From assembly GCA_031270785.1 (NCBI GenBank), contig JAISWM010000022.1, forward strand, positions 1-33,576: DNA of 33,576 nt, read 5' to 3'. Every line of letters begins with the position of its first letter. Positions within the stretch are counted from its first letter, which is position 1. The notes below the pieces were generated by a model, which saw nothing but the letters and a program-made list of their open reading frames with translations, was not told the DNA's origin and ran no database searches. The DNA is from Oscillospiraceae bacterium. Its GTDB lineage: Bacteria; Bacillota; Clostridia; Oscillospirales; Acutalibacteraceae. Positions 16,556-25,164 of this stretch are shown here, in pieces. Both the position numbers and the translations under genes were made by a program.

Positions 16556-16912
16556 TATAGTAAAAGTTTTTAAAAACAGTGGTAATTCTGTCTTTTCTCT
16601 CGCCACTAGTGGGGGAAAATCAAATGGGTGAGACCACGTTTTTTAATGATTTTCACTAGACCTGTTCGTAAATCTCACAGAGCGCAAACTATCGAAAAAA
16701 TGGATAGTGGTCCAAATTAATTGATAATAATCTTTCCCCCCCGCTGATTCGCGGGGTGAAAGAAGGAATTTCAACTGTTTTGACCCCCAACCGAAAAATG
16801 CATCACTTAAAAAAATGGCTTTGCATCAAAATCTCCTTGGAGTATTTTTATATGCCGCCGCCGATTTTGATTGCAATCTGTAAAGTTTACGAACAGGTCT
16901 ACTATATAATAT
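16556..16912. mobile_element. Nested set: family A inside family D inside family B
   Basis: Family B begins TATAGTAAAAG (16556) and is cut at TTTTCACTA. Family D occupies 16659-16899 (GACCTGTTCGTAAA ... TTTACGAACAGGTC), and the B end resumes as (TACTA)TATAAT. Inside D, family A occupies 16703-16792, flanked by GAAAAAATG (16694-16702) and GAAAAATG (16793-16800). Removing A and one flank leaves about 143 bp, the length of the intact D copy at 27139-27281. Confidence 0.82.
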
Positions 16913-16923
16913 TTGCAAAACCG

Positions 16924-17016
16924 GGGAGTGGCCCAAATTAATTGATAATATCTTTCCTCCCCGCCATAGGCGGGGGGGGGTGAAAGAAGAAATTTCAACT
17001 ATTTTGAGACATGACC
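16924..17016. mobile_element. Family A element directly upstream of the dnaX SD
   Basis: GGGAGTGGCCCAAATTAATTG ... TTTTGAGACATGACC, 93 bp. It is flanked by CAAAACCG at 16916-16923 and 17017-17024, identical. The right flank merges into GGGGGAG, the SD of dnaX, so the insertion separates dnaX from whatever upstream promoter it had. Confidence 0.85.
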
Positions 17017-17038
17017 CAAAACCGGGGGAGTGTTTCGA

Positions 17039-18544
17039 ATGTATCGTGTACTATATCGAAAATGGCGTCCTAAAGTTTTTGATGATGTAATAGGGCAAGA
17101 CCACATTGTCACTACCTTAAAAAACGAAATTGAGTCAGAACGTATATCTCATGCGTATTTGTTCACGGGGTCCAGAGGTACGGGGAAGACATCTTGCGCT
17201 AAAATTTTTTCAAAATCTATAAATTGCCCGCATTCTCAAAACGGAAACCCTTGTTTAGAATGCAGTATTTGCAAAGGAATAGATTCAGGAAATATTTTAG
17301 ATATTACGGAAATAGATGCCGCAAGCAATAATGGTGTTGAAAATATAAGGTCTATCAGAGAAGAAGCGTTTTTTATGCCATCTGTGTGTAAATACAGGGT
17401 CTATATAGTAGACGAAGTACATATGCTGTCCACAGGCGCATTTAACGCTTTGCTTAAAATATTAGAAGAACCTCCCCCGCACGTTATATTTATTTTAGCT
17501 ACGACAGACATTCATAAAGTTCCGCTGACTATCATCTCAAGGTGCCAACGGTTTAACTTTTACAGAATACTCCCCCGGTGTATCTATGACAGGCTTAATT
17601 ATGTATGCAAAGAAGAAAATATAAATATAGAATCCGAGGCTTTAAATTTAATATCGAATATTTCAGATGGTGCATTAAGAGACGCTTTATCAATACTTGA
17701 TCAATTTTCGAGTCAAAGCGAAGAAAAAGTTACTTTGGAAAAAGTGAAAAGCACTTTGGGATTTATAAATAATGAATATACATTAAAACTACTGGAGCAT
17801 ATACAAAATAACAGTCAGACCGACTCTTTATTATTAATAGAGGATTTATATATAAAATGTATAAACTTCCTTAAAGCGTGCGAAAATATTATAGAATACT
17901 TTAGAAATTTATTATGGTTTAAAATAATTAAAGATCCTTCAAAAATTAATTTACAATATGATTTACCAATAAAATTTGAAAATAGTAATGTAAATCAAAT
18001 AATTGATTGTATAGAAATATTAAAAAATTCATACCAAAGTATGTTTAATGGCAATCAACCAAAGTGTGAGTTTGAAATTTGCGTTTTAAAAATTTGCAGT
18101 GTTTTGCATGAACACAAAAAATGTATTCCTGAAACTAATGCAAAAGAAAATAAAAATGAAATCCCCGTCAAAAAATCGCAAAATCAACAGTTACTACCAA
18201 AAAATCTGATAGAATCCCCTTATTGGGATGAAATTTTAAATTTATTAGACAAAAATTTAAAGTCAAAATCTATGACACGGGCATTTAAAAACTCAAAAGC
18301 ATTTGAATATGGGAATTTACTTTTAATTAAATCAGAAAATTCTCTGGTCTTTGAATTTTTAAAAGACAATTCCCACAGGGATAAAGTTAGGTCTTTAATA
18401 AAACAAGTTACCGGTAAACATTATAATTTAGGACCGTACCGCGAAGAGGTTGGTCTTAAAACTCCAAAAAAAAAAGACCCGATAGATTCATTTTATGAAG
18501 ATGCATTAAAAAGTAATATAAATGTTATAATAAAAACTACTTAA
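17039..18544 (+). CDS. dnaX: DNA polymerase III subunit gamma/tau
   Basis: Clamp-loader ATPase of the replicase; 501 residues. The start is ATG 17039 (MYRVLYRKWRPKVFDDVIGQ, the classical DnaX N-terminus), 8 nt after GGGGGAG. An in-frame GTG at 17030 overlaps the SD. Walker A GSRGTGKTS, the four-cysteine zinc site in NCPHSQNGNPCLECSICKG, Walker B VDEVHMLS and the SRC sensor (SRCQRFNF) are all present. The C-terminal part after about 370 is Lys/Asn-rich and shorter than in many tau proteins, so tau functions may be reduced. I see no obvious slippery sequence for a separate gamma form. It lies downstream of SRP RNA and upstream of ybaB-recR. Confidence 0.95.
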   Translation: MYRVLYRKWRPKVFDDVIGQDHIVTTLKNEIESERISHAYLFTGSRGTGKTSCAKIFSKSINCPHSQNGNPCLECSICKGIDSGNILDITEIDAASNNGVENIRSIREEAFFMPSVCKYRVYIVDEVHMLSTGAFNALLKILEEPPPHVIFILATTDIHKVPLTIISRCQRFNFYRILPRCIYDRLNYVCKEENINIESEALNLISNISDGALRDALSILDQFSSQSEEKVTLEKVKSTLGFINNEYTLKLLEHIQNNSQTDSLLLIEDLYIKCINFLKACENIIEYFRNLLWFKIIKDPSKINLQYDLPIKFENSNVNQIIDCIEILKNSYQSMFNGNQPKCEFEICVLKICSVLHEHKKCIPETNAKENKNEIPVKKSQNQQLLPKNLIESPYWDEILNLLDKNLKSKSMTRAFKNSKAFEYGNLLLIKSENSLVFEFLKDNSHRDKVRSLIKQVTGKHYNLGPYREEVGLKTPKKKDPIDSFYEDALKSNINVIIKTT

Positions 18545-18552
18545 AAGCACAC

Positions 18553-19250
18553 CATTATTTACGTTTCTTTTTCCTGCTTGCGGCGGGAAAGACCAATATA
18601 TAGCTGTTATACTTACAAAAGAGTAAATTTGTTCGTAAGGTCTCTCCCCGCCTACGGCGGGGAGAGAGTGGCAAAAAAATCATTGCATTTATGTTTTTTT
18701 CCTCGTCTACGGCAGAAAAAAGCAATATAGCTGTTATACTTGAAAAGAGTAAGTTTGTTTGTACGGTCTTTCCCCGCCTGTGGCGGGGAGAGAGTGGAAA
18801 AAAATCATTGCATTTATGTTTTCCCCCCGCTTGCGGCAGAAAAACAAAAATATAACTGTTATACTTGAAAAGAATAAATTTGTTAGTACGGTCTTTCCCC
18901 GCCTGTGGCGGGGAGAGAGTGGCAAAAAATCATTGCATTTATGTTTTTTCCCCCGCCTGCGGCAGAAAAAAATCAATATAGCTGTTATACTTGAAAAGAG
19001 TAAATTTGTTAGTACGGTCTTTCCCCGCCGACTCGCGGGGAGAGAGTGGCAAAAAAATCATTGCATTTATGTTTTTCCCCCCGCCTGCGGCGGAAAAAAC
19101 CAATATATAACTGTTATACTTGAAAAAGTAAATTTGTTTGTAGGGTCTTTCCCCGCCTACGGCGGGGAGAGAGCGGCAAAAAAATCATTGCATTTACATT
19201 TTTTTCCCCGCCCACGGCGAGAAAAACAAAAATATAACTGTTATACTTGA
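18553..19250. repeat. Tandem array of five ~126-bp C'-type units
   Basis: TATA(G/A)CTGTTATACTT recurs at 18599, 18726, 18851, 18977, 19106 and 19233 (spacings 127, 125, 126, 129, 127). Each unit carries two hairpins: CTTTCCCCGCCTGTGGCGGGGAG-like, then AATCATTGCATTTATG and a weaker CCCCGCCTGCGGCAGAAAAA-like stem. A half unit precedes the first. Frames crossing it on both strands are repeat products. It separates dnaX from ybaB, which are normally adjacent. Confidence 0.88.
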
Positions 19251-19275
19251 AAAAAGTTTTTAACTATAGTATAAA
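19247..19275 (+). promoter_or_regulatory. Promoter for ybaB-recR formed at the array end
   Basis: TTGAAA (19247-19252) and TATAAA (19270-19275) are 17 bp apart. The -35 is part of the repeat terminus TATACTTGAAAAA; the -10 lies in the unique flank. This would let ybaB-recR be transcribed despite the array. Confidence 0.55.
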
Positions 19276-19304
19276 TAAAAATTAATTTTTTAAGGAGCAT
19301 GAAT

Positions 19305-19652
19305 ATGAAAGTAAGACTTCCGAAAAACAATAATTCCGGTATGGGTAACATACAAGAACTTGCCAAAAAGGCTCAAGAAGCCCAAGAAAAAATAGATATA
19401 GTGACGCAAGAATTAGAAAACAAAGAATATTCCGCTACTTCCGGTGGAAATGCTGTTAAAGTAATAATAAACGGTAAGCCGCAGGTTAAATCAATTCAGA
19501 TAGACCCTTCTGTAGTGGACGCTAACGACCTTGACATGCTTTCTGACATGATTATTGCCGCTACGAATGAAGCTATCAAGAAATCCTGCGAGGAAAAAAA
19601 TGAATCTATGCAAAACATTTCAGGTCAGCTAAATATCCCGGGATTATTTTAA
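19305..19652 (+). CDS. ybaB: YbaB/EbfC nucleoid-associated protein
   Basis: Small DNA-binding dimer that coats the nucleoid, generally encoded between dnaX and recR. 115 residues with the family layout: helical N-terminus (GNIQELAKKAQEAQEKIDIV), a beta region with SATSGGNAVKVIINGKPQVKSIQIDP and a C-terminal helix (SDMIIAATNEAIKKS). I prefer ATG 19305 because AAGGAG (19292-19297) lies 7 nt before it, whereas ATG 19299 is only 1 nt from the SD. It is followed 2 bp later by recR. The family's link to recombination is mainly from gene context. Confidence 0.93.
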   Translation: MKVRLPKNNNSGMGNIQELAKKAQEAQEKIDIVTQELENKEYSATSGGNAVKVIINGKPQVKSIQIDPSVVDANDLDMLSDMIIAATNEAIKKSCEEKNESMQNISGQLNIPGLF

Positions 19653-19654
19653 TT

Positions 19655-20254
19655 ATGCCGGAATATAGTGTAAGCAGCCTTGCCAAATTAATAGATAACT
19701 TTAATAAAATTTCCGGTATAAGCAGAAAAACAGCCAAACGAATAGCGTATTCCATTTTAAAAATGTCAAATCATCAGGTTGATGAATTTGCTGAGTCTAT
19801 AATAAAAACTAAACAAACTATAAGATATTGTAAAATTTGCTGCAATTTTACAGATAAGGAAGTGTGCTCAATTTGCAGTGATAATGCCAGAAATAAAGGC
19901 ATAATATGTGTTGTGGAAGACCCAAAAGATGTGGAAGCATTTGAAAAAAGCAAAGAATATAACTTTACCTATCATGTTCTTCACGGAACTATTTCTCCGC
20001 TCAATGGCGTTGGGCCGGATCAGCTCTGTATAAAAGAATTAATTCACAGAATTAAAGAAAACGCAAAAGAAATAATAATGGCTTGCAATCCTACGGTAGA
20101 GGGTGAGGCTACGTCAATGTATATTTACAAAATCATTAAACCATTTGGCGTAAAAGTTACAAGGCTTGCATACGGGATACCAATTGGGGCAAATTTGGAA
20201 TATGCGGACGAAGCCACATTATACCGAGCCATTCAAGGAAGAGGGCAAATATAA
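19655..20254 (+). CDS. recR: Recombination mediator RecR
   Basis: Works with RecO (and RecF) to load RecA on SSB-coated single-stranded DNA. 199 residues, the normal length. Domains in order: N-terminal HhH (ISGISRKTAKRIAYSIL), C4 zinc finger (CKICCNFTDKEVCSIC), Toprim domain (GIICVVEDPKDVEAFE ... LHGTISPLNGVGPDQL) and the C-terminal Walker-like region (TRLAYGIPIGANLEYADEATL). ATG 19655 starts 2 bp after the ybaB stop without a clear SD, so translational coupling is likely. It is the last gene of the dnaX-ybaB-recR cluster. Confidence 0.96.
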   Translation: MPEYSVSSLAKLIDNFNKISGISRKTAKRIAYSILKMSNHQVDEFAESIIKTKQTIRYCKICCNFTDKEVCSICSDNARNKGIICVVEDPKDVEAFEKSKEYNFTYHVLHGTISPLNGVGPDQLCIKELIHRIKENAKEIIMACNPTVEGEATSMYIYKIIKPFGVKVTRLAYGIPIGANLEYADEATLYRAIQGRGQI

Positions 20255-20289
20255 AATATGTACTGTTATGCTTGAAAAAGCTATGAAAT

Positions 20290-20709
20290 TATAGCAAAAA
20301 CCATTTAAAAACGCGGTATTATTTACATTCCTCACCGCTGTAGGCTTGCATGGGGAAAGAACAAAAATGCCACTGTTTTAAAAGGTTTTTACCATAGTGC
20401 CATGCCTTTAAACGGGATTTACTATAAAAAACGATTGTAAATTCTGCTTTTTTAAGTTAAAATGGCAGATACGGGAGCATAGGCTATAGCACAGACCATT
20501 TAGAAACGTGGTATTATTTACGTTTTCCCCCCACCGTAGGCGGGAGGAAAGAACAAAAACGTCACTGTTTTAAAAAGCTTTTACTATACCCATATAAAGG
20601 CCCCGTTTACGGATATAGAGGTCATGTCTCAAAATAAATTGAAACTTCTTCTTTCTCCCCCCGCCTTCGGCGGGGGGGAAGATATTATCAATTAATTTGA
20701 CCCACAACC
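20290..20709. repeat. Two family B elements and a family A element
   Basis: B-type copies (inverted) at about 20291-20396 and 20487-20590: TATAGCAAAAACCATTTAAA ... TTTTACCATA and AGACCATTTAGAAACGTGG ... GCTTTTACTATA. The A element at 20620-20709 (inverted: GGTCATGTCTCAAAATAAAT ... TTTGACCCACAACC) has a CCCCCCGCCTTCGGCGGGGGG hairpin and no matching flanks. Between them (20397-20486) is unassigned AT-rich sequence. Confidence 0.7.
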
Positions 20710-20784
20710 AACGTATGAGCTGGGTTTGGAACGATAAACCCAAAAAGCCTCGGACTTATGAAAAATTGGAGGTTACAAATAAAA

Positions 20785-22518
20785 ATGCTTAAAAATGCTA
20801 AATTTAAAAAGCTGATTTCATATTACAAACCCTATAAAAAAACATTCTTTTGGGACCTATTATTTGCGTTTTTCAGTGCAAGTATCATGCTGGTTATTCC
20901 GTTTATTGTGAGATATCTTACTGATAATTTGGTTTCAGTTTCGCACGATGAAGCAGTGAAAATTATTTTGCAATTTAGTTTAATCATAATTTTTTTGATG
21001 GTTTTAAAATTTTGGTGCGACTATTTTACGCTTTATTATGGGCATTTAATCGGTGCAAAAATGGAAGCGGATATGCGATCTGAAGTTTACAGACATTACC
21101 AAAAAATGTCTTTTGAATTTTTTGACGATCGCAAAACAGGCGACCTGCTAACGCGTGTTACAACGGATTTAAATAACATAAGCGAACTTTTGCATCATTT
21201 ACCGGAAGAATTGTGCCAAATTATTATAAGGTGCGGCGGTGTAATCATAATATTTTTTGTTTTAAATATCCGAATGGCAATGACTTTTCTCCTTATACTT
21301 GTGATTATGACGGTATTTTTAAGTTTTTTCTTTAATAAAATGCAAAGGGCATTTATAAGAAATCATGAAAAACTTTCGGATATAAATTCTCAAATCGAAG
21401 AAAGTATAGCGGGGGCAAGGGTAACTAAAGCCTTTGCAAACGAAAACGTGGAAATTCAAAAATTTGAAATGGGCAATATGGAATTCGTAAAAAGCCAGAA
21501 AAATTGTTTAAAAATAATGGGGATTTCTTATTCCGGATTGATGTTTTTTGTAACGGGGATTTTGCCGATTGTTGCGATTTCAGGGCTGATTTTACTCCAT
21601 AACAACCAAATTACAACCGGAACTTTGATAACTTTTTTGCTTGCTGAGAGCGTAGTTATCGGCCCGATTTTTTCTATATTTCAACAAATAGAAATGTTTC
21701 AAAATACAATGGCCGGGTTTTACCGTTTCTGTGAAATTTTAGAGACAAAACCTAATATCATGGATTCAGAAAACGCAGTAAAACTGCAAAATATCAGCGG
21801 AAATATTGAATTCAAAAACGTAACTTTTCATTACACAAAAACCAACAAAAATATTTTTGAAAATCTGAATTTAAAAATAAATGTTGGAGAATACATTGCG
21901 TTGGTTGGTTCTTCCGGCGTCGGAAAATCCACTTTGTGCAATTTAATTCCGCGTTTTTATGATGTTTTAAATGGCGAAATTTTGATTGATGGAATTAATG
22001 TTAAAAACATTAAACTTGAAAATTTGCGTCAAAACATTGGATTTGTCCAGCAAGACACGTTTTTATTTTCCGGAACCGTTATGGAAAACATTCGTTACGG
22101 TAACAAAAACGCATCGGACGAAAAAGTTGTTGAAGCCGCGAAAAATGCTTATGCGCACGATTTCATAATGAGCTTTTCTGAAGGATATAACACATTCGTC
22201 GGCCAACGCGGGCTAAAACTTTCCGGTGGCCAAAAACAGCGGCTTGCAATTGCAAGAGCGTTCCTCAAAAATCCACCGATTTTGATTTTCGATGAAGCAA
22301 CTTCCAACCTTGATAACGAAAGTGAAAGATACATTCAAAAATCAATGGAAAAACTCGCCCAAAGCCGCACAACCGTCGTAATCGCACACAGACTTTCAAC
22401 CATCAAAAACGCAAAAAGAATTTTAGTTATGCATAGCGGCAAAATCACCGAAGAGGGAACGCACAAAGAATTGCTTGCCAAAAACGGCGTTTATGCTGAG
22501 TTTTACAATTTGTTGTAA
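20785..22518 (+). CDS. ABC exporter, fused membrane and ATPase domains (MsbA/LmrA type)
   Basis: 577-residue half-transporter. Six hydrophobic segments in residues 1-310 form the export domain. The nucleotide-binding domain then has Walker A GSSGVGKST, the Q-loop in IGFVQQDTFLFSG, signature LSGGQKQRLAIARA, Walker B ILIFDEATSNLD and switch IAHRLSTIKNA. It would act as a homodimer exporting lipids, drugs or peptides; the substrate cannot be told. I choose ATG 20785 because GGAGGT (20768-20773) is upstream of it; ATG 20758 lies before the SD. There is no peptidase C39 domain, so it is not an obvious double-glycine bacteriocin exporter. Confidence 0.92.
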   Translation: MLKNAKFKKLISYYKPYKKTFFWDLLFAFFSASIMLVIPFIVRYLTDNLVSVSHDEAVKIILQFSLIIIFLMVLKFWCDYFTLYYGHLIGAKMEADMRSEVYRHYQKMSFEFFDDRKTGDLLTRVTTDLNNISELLHHLPEELCQIIIRCGGVIIIFFVLNIRMAMTFLLILVIMTVFLSFFFNKMQRAFIRNHEKLSDINSQIEESIAGARVTKAFANENVEIQKFEMGNMEFVKSQKNCLKIMGISYSGLMFFVTGILPIVAISGLILLHNNQITTGTLITFLLAESVVIGPIFSIFQQIEMFQNTMAGFYRFCEILETKPNIMDSENAVKLQNISGNIEFKNVTFHYTKTNKNIFENLNLKINVGEYIALVGSSGVGKSTLCNLIPRFYDVLNGEILIDGINVKNIKLENLRQNIGFVQQDTFLFSGTVMENIRYGNKNASDEKVVEAAKNAYAHDFIMSFSEGYNTFVGQRGLKLSGGQKQRLAIARAFLKNPPILIFDEATSNLDNESERYIQKSMEKLAQSRTTVVIAHRLSTIKNAKRILVMHSGKITEEGTHKELLAKNGVYAEFYNLL

Positions 22519-22603
22519 GCAAATTTATGCTTAAAATTGAACGCGCAAAAAAATTGGATTGAAATTTTAAAACCTGTATTCACAAGCGTTTACAGCTATT
22601 TTT

Positions 22604-22945
22604 TTGGTTATATCTCAAAATGGTTGAAATTTTTTCTCCACCCTCGAATAAGGTAGTGGTCCAAATTAGTTGATAATATCTTTTTCCCCGCGAGTTGGCG
22701 GGGGAAAAGAAGGGATTTCAACTTTTGAGACATGACCCTCGAATCGGGTGATGATCCAAATTAGTTGATAGTATCTTCCCCCCCCCCGCCGGTAAGCGGG
22801 AGAAAGAAGAAATTTCAACTATTTTGATACATGATCCTCAAATCGGAGGGGAAAAAAGCCATTTAGAAACGCGGTATTATTTGTGTTTCTTTCTCCCCGC
22901 CATAGGTGGGGGGAAAAGAATGGATTTTAACTTTTGAGACATGGC
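22604..22945. mobile_element. A/B mosaic with two consecutive family A insertions in its hairpin loop
   Basis: An outer left half (GGTTATATCTCAAAATGG ... CTCCACCCTCGAAT) and right half (CGGAGGGGAAAAAAGCCATT ...) would form a hairpin like that at 2527-2539. Between them are A copies at 22652-22737 and 22747-22837. The second is flanked by TCGAATCG (22739-22746) and TCAAATCG (22838-22845); the first by CTCGAATA(A) and CTCGAATC. Confidence 0.75.
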
Positions 22946-22965
22946 CGCGTCACGCAAATACCGCT

Positions 22966-24804
22966 TTATACTTCTTCGCTAAAATATATGTTATACCAAA
23001 TTATGAAAGTATATATTGTCCATATTTTTCTGCTATTGTCCCATTTCCCTTTATAGTGGTCTTCTAAAAATTTAAGTATTTCATCGGTATTAAAAAATTT
23101 TTGAGCTATTTTAGAGCAAAACACTTTTTTTACAATTTCATAATATTTTTGGTCTCTTAACCATATTCTTGTAGGAACAGGGAATCCTAATTTTTCTTTG
23201 TTTGCCGTATTTTCAGGAAGTTTTTTTGAGGCTGCTATTCTAAGGGTATATTTAGTATTTTCTTTATTTATTTTTAAATTTGCTGGAATCGTTGACGCTA
23301 CATTAAAAACTTCCTTATCTAAAAAAGGTACCCTCAGTTCCAGCGAATTTGCCATACTCATTCTATCGGCTTTTAATAAAATGTCTCCGACTAGCCATAA
23401 ATTTATGTCTAAATACTGCATTTTAGTTACATCATCATAATTTTTAGTTTCTTTATAAAAATCTGAACATAAATCTTGAGGCTTGGACGCAATGGAGGAA
23501 TCTTTTAATATTTTTTGCTTATCCTCAAAAGTAAATATAAAAGCATTGCCTATATATTTGTTTTCTGTTGCGTATTCTCCGCGTATAATGTAGCTTTGGC
23601 CCCTAAAGTAAAATGGTATTTTTTTTACAAATTTCGATAAAAAAGTCCTCACACATTGAGGCACAATTTTTTGATACATTCTAAAAACTTGCGGTTCATT
23701 ATAAACAGTATATCCTCCAAAAAACTCGTCTGCGCCTTCCCCGGAAAGAACGACTTTAACATATTTACTTGCCAATTTGCACACAAAATATAACGCAACG
23801 CAAGATGGATCGGCTAAAGGCTGATCCATGTAATACTGCACTTTTTCAACATTTCCCCAGAATTCTTCTGATGTTATTAACTTATAATGGTGGTCAAGGC
23901 CCGTTATTTTAGATAAATTTTTTGCCCAAGAAGATTCATTATATTTTTCGCCGAATTCAAAACCAACCGTAAATGCTTTTTGCCCGGGAAAATACGATGA
24001 AATATAGCTTGAATCTATACCGCTGGATAAAAAACATCCTACTTCTACGTCGCTGATTTTATGGGCTTCAATAGAATCTTTAAACACATTTTCTATTGAT
24101 TTTACGGCTTCATCCAAGTGCAAATTTTCGTTAATGTTAAAACTTGCCTTGAAATACCTTTTAATATCTATTTCTCCGTCTTTTACCGTCATATAATGCC
24201 CGGGGAGTAAACAATATATTCCTTCAAAAAAAGTTTCGGGAGGCACTGCATATTGAAACGATAAATATCTGTCTAAAGTTTTTTTATTGAGGTTTCTTTT
24301 AAACCCCGGAAAAACCAATATACTTTTTATTTCTGACGCGTATATGAAATTATCATCATGTTTTGCATAATGAAGAGGCTTTATACCAAAAAAATCTCTT
24401 GCCAAAAAAAGTGATTTTTTATCTCTGTCCCAAATCGCAAACGCAAACATGCCCCTTAGCTTATTTAAAATACCGTGTCCCCACTCTTCAAACCCATGAA
24501 TAATTACCTCTGAATCGGATTTTGTATAGAACTTGTGCCCTTTTTTTATTAGTTCCTCTTTTATATCTTGATAATTATATATTTCTCCGTTAAAGTTTAA
24601 AACCAGAGTATTTGTCTCATTATATATCGGTTGATTTCCGCCGTCTAAATCCACAATACTTAGTCTTCTAAACCCCATAGAAATATCTTTATCCGCGAAA
24701 TACCCCGCATTGTCGGGGCCTCTGTGAACAATTAAATCAGTCATAATTTCAATTGCTTTTACTTTATTGTCAACTTTCCCGGTGAAACCGCATAGTCCGC
24801 ACAT
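22966..24804 (-). CDS. asnB: Asparagine synthetase (glutamine-hydrolysing)
   Basis: Converts aspartate, glutamine and ATP to asparagine, glutamate, AMP and PPi. 612 residues. The class II glutaminase domain begins MCGLCGF with the nucleophile Cys2, followed by HRGPDNAGYF, FRRLSIVDLDGGNQPI and NFNGEIYN. The synthetase domain has the ATP loop CFLSSGIDSSYIS and LSGEGADEFFGGY. ATG 24804 has the SD GGGAGGATAT on the minus strand, and a good promoter lies 40-67 bp upstream. It is convergent with the ABC gene and divergent from rlmN. Related amidotransferases in cell-envelope clusters share these motifs, but no such cluster is present, so asparagine synthesis is the simplest reading. Confidence 0.93.
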   Translation of the reverse strand: MCGLCGFTGKVDNKVKAIEIMTDLIVHRGPDNAGYFADKDISMGFRRLSIVDLDGGNQPIYNETNTLVLNFNGEIYNYQDIKEELIKKGHKFYTKSDSEVIIHGFEEWGHGILNKLRGMFAFAIWDRDKKSLFLARDFFGIKPLHYAKHDDNFIYASEIKSILVFPGFKRNLNKKTLDRYLSFQYAVPPETFFEGIYCLLPGHYMTVKDGEIDIKRYFKASFNINENLHLDEAVKSIENVFKDSIEAHKISDVEVGCFLSSGIDSSYISSYFPGQKAFTVGFEFGEKYNESSWAKNLSKITGLDHHYKLITSEEFWGNVEKVQYYMDQPLADPSCVALYFVCKLASKYVKVVLSGEGADEFFGGYTVYNEPQVFRMYQKIVPQCVRTFLSKFVKKIPFYFRGQSYIIRGEYATENKYIGNAFIFTFEDKQKILKDSSIASKPQDLCSDFYKETKNYDDVTKMQYLDINLWLVGDILLKADRMSMANSLELRVPFLDKEVFNVASTIPANLKINKENTKYTLRIAASKKLPENTANKEKLGFPVPTRIWLRDQKYYEIVKKVFCSKIAQKFFNTDEILKFLEDHYKGKWDNSRKIWTIYTFIIWYNIYFSEEV

Positions 24805-24842
24805 TTTTTATATCCTCCCATATAATCAACCATATTCTATGA

Positions 24843-24871
24843 ATTATATCACTGAATATATTTGCTTACAA
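24843..24871 (-). promoter_or_regulatory. asnB promoter
   Basis: On the minus strand, TTGTAA (24871-24866) and TATAAT (24848-24843) are 17 bp apart, followed by a leader of about 30 nt to the SD. The family D fragment at 24888 lies upstream of it. Confidence 0.7.
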
Positions 24872-24887
24872 TATCTCAATATCATTA

Positions 24888-25090
24888 GACCTGTCCGTAA
24901 ATCTCACAGAGCGCAAACTATCGAAAAATGCATCACTTAAAAAATGGCTTTGCATCAAGATCTCCTGGGAGTATTTTTATACGCCGTCGTCGATTTTGGG
25001 TTGTGGGTCAAATTAATTGATAATATCTTCCTCCCCCGCCGATTCATGCGGGAGGGGAAAAAAGGATTTCAACTATTTTGAGGCATGACC
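24888..25090. mobile_element. Truncated family D element abutting a family A element
   Basis: D starts GACCTGTCCGTAAA (24888) and follows the full copy as far as CGTCGTCGATTTT (24998), but its last ~32 bp are missing. Family A (24999-25090: GGTTGTGGGTCAAATTAATTG ... GAGGCATGACC) takes over there. No D end or clear 8-bp duplication remains, so a deletion accompanied or followed the insertion. Confidence 0.75.
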
Positions 25091-25095
25091 TAAAT

Positions 25096-25123
25096 TTGAC
25101 ACAAATTTTTATTAAGGTATAAT
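25096..25123 (+). promoter_or_regulatory. Promoter of rlmN-prpC
   Basis: TTGACA (25096-25101) and TATAAT (25118-25123) with a 16-bp spacer, starting 5 bp after the end of a family A element. The transcript would have a leader of about 20-25 nt to AAGGAG. Confidence 0.8.
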
Positions 25124-25164
25124 GAAACAAGTGTTTCATGCCAAACAAAGAAGGAGATTAAAAC

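Noticed and set aside
17039..18544. Programmed frameshift in dnaX giving a short gamma form
   Set aside because: No clear A AAA AAG-type slippery site with a downstream hairpin at the expected place; the A-rich run near the 3' end is too late.
18734..19250. Open frames on both strands through the tandem array, rich in FPRLRQK- or RRRGK-like peptides
   Set aside because: They follow the repeat period exactly, have no SD and no homology-like character; they are products of the repeat sequence.
18553..19250. CRISPR-like array
   Set aside because: The repeated unit is about 126 bp and the whole unit is conserved; there are no unique spacers of constant length and no cas genes.
20785..22518. ABC protein as exporter of the bacteriocin-like peptide
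   Set aside because: It lacks an N-terminal C39 peptidase domain and lies over 10 kb away.
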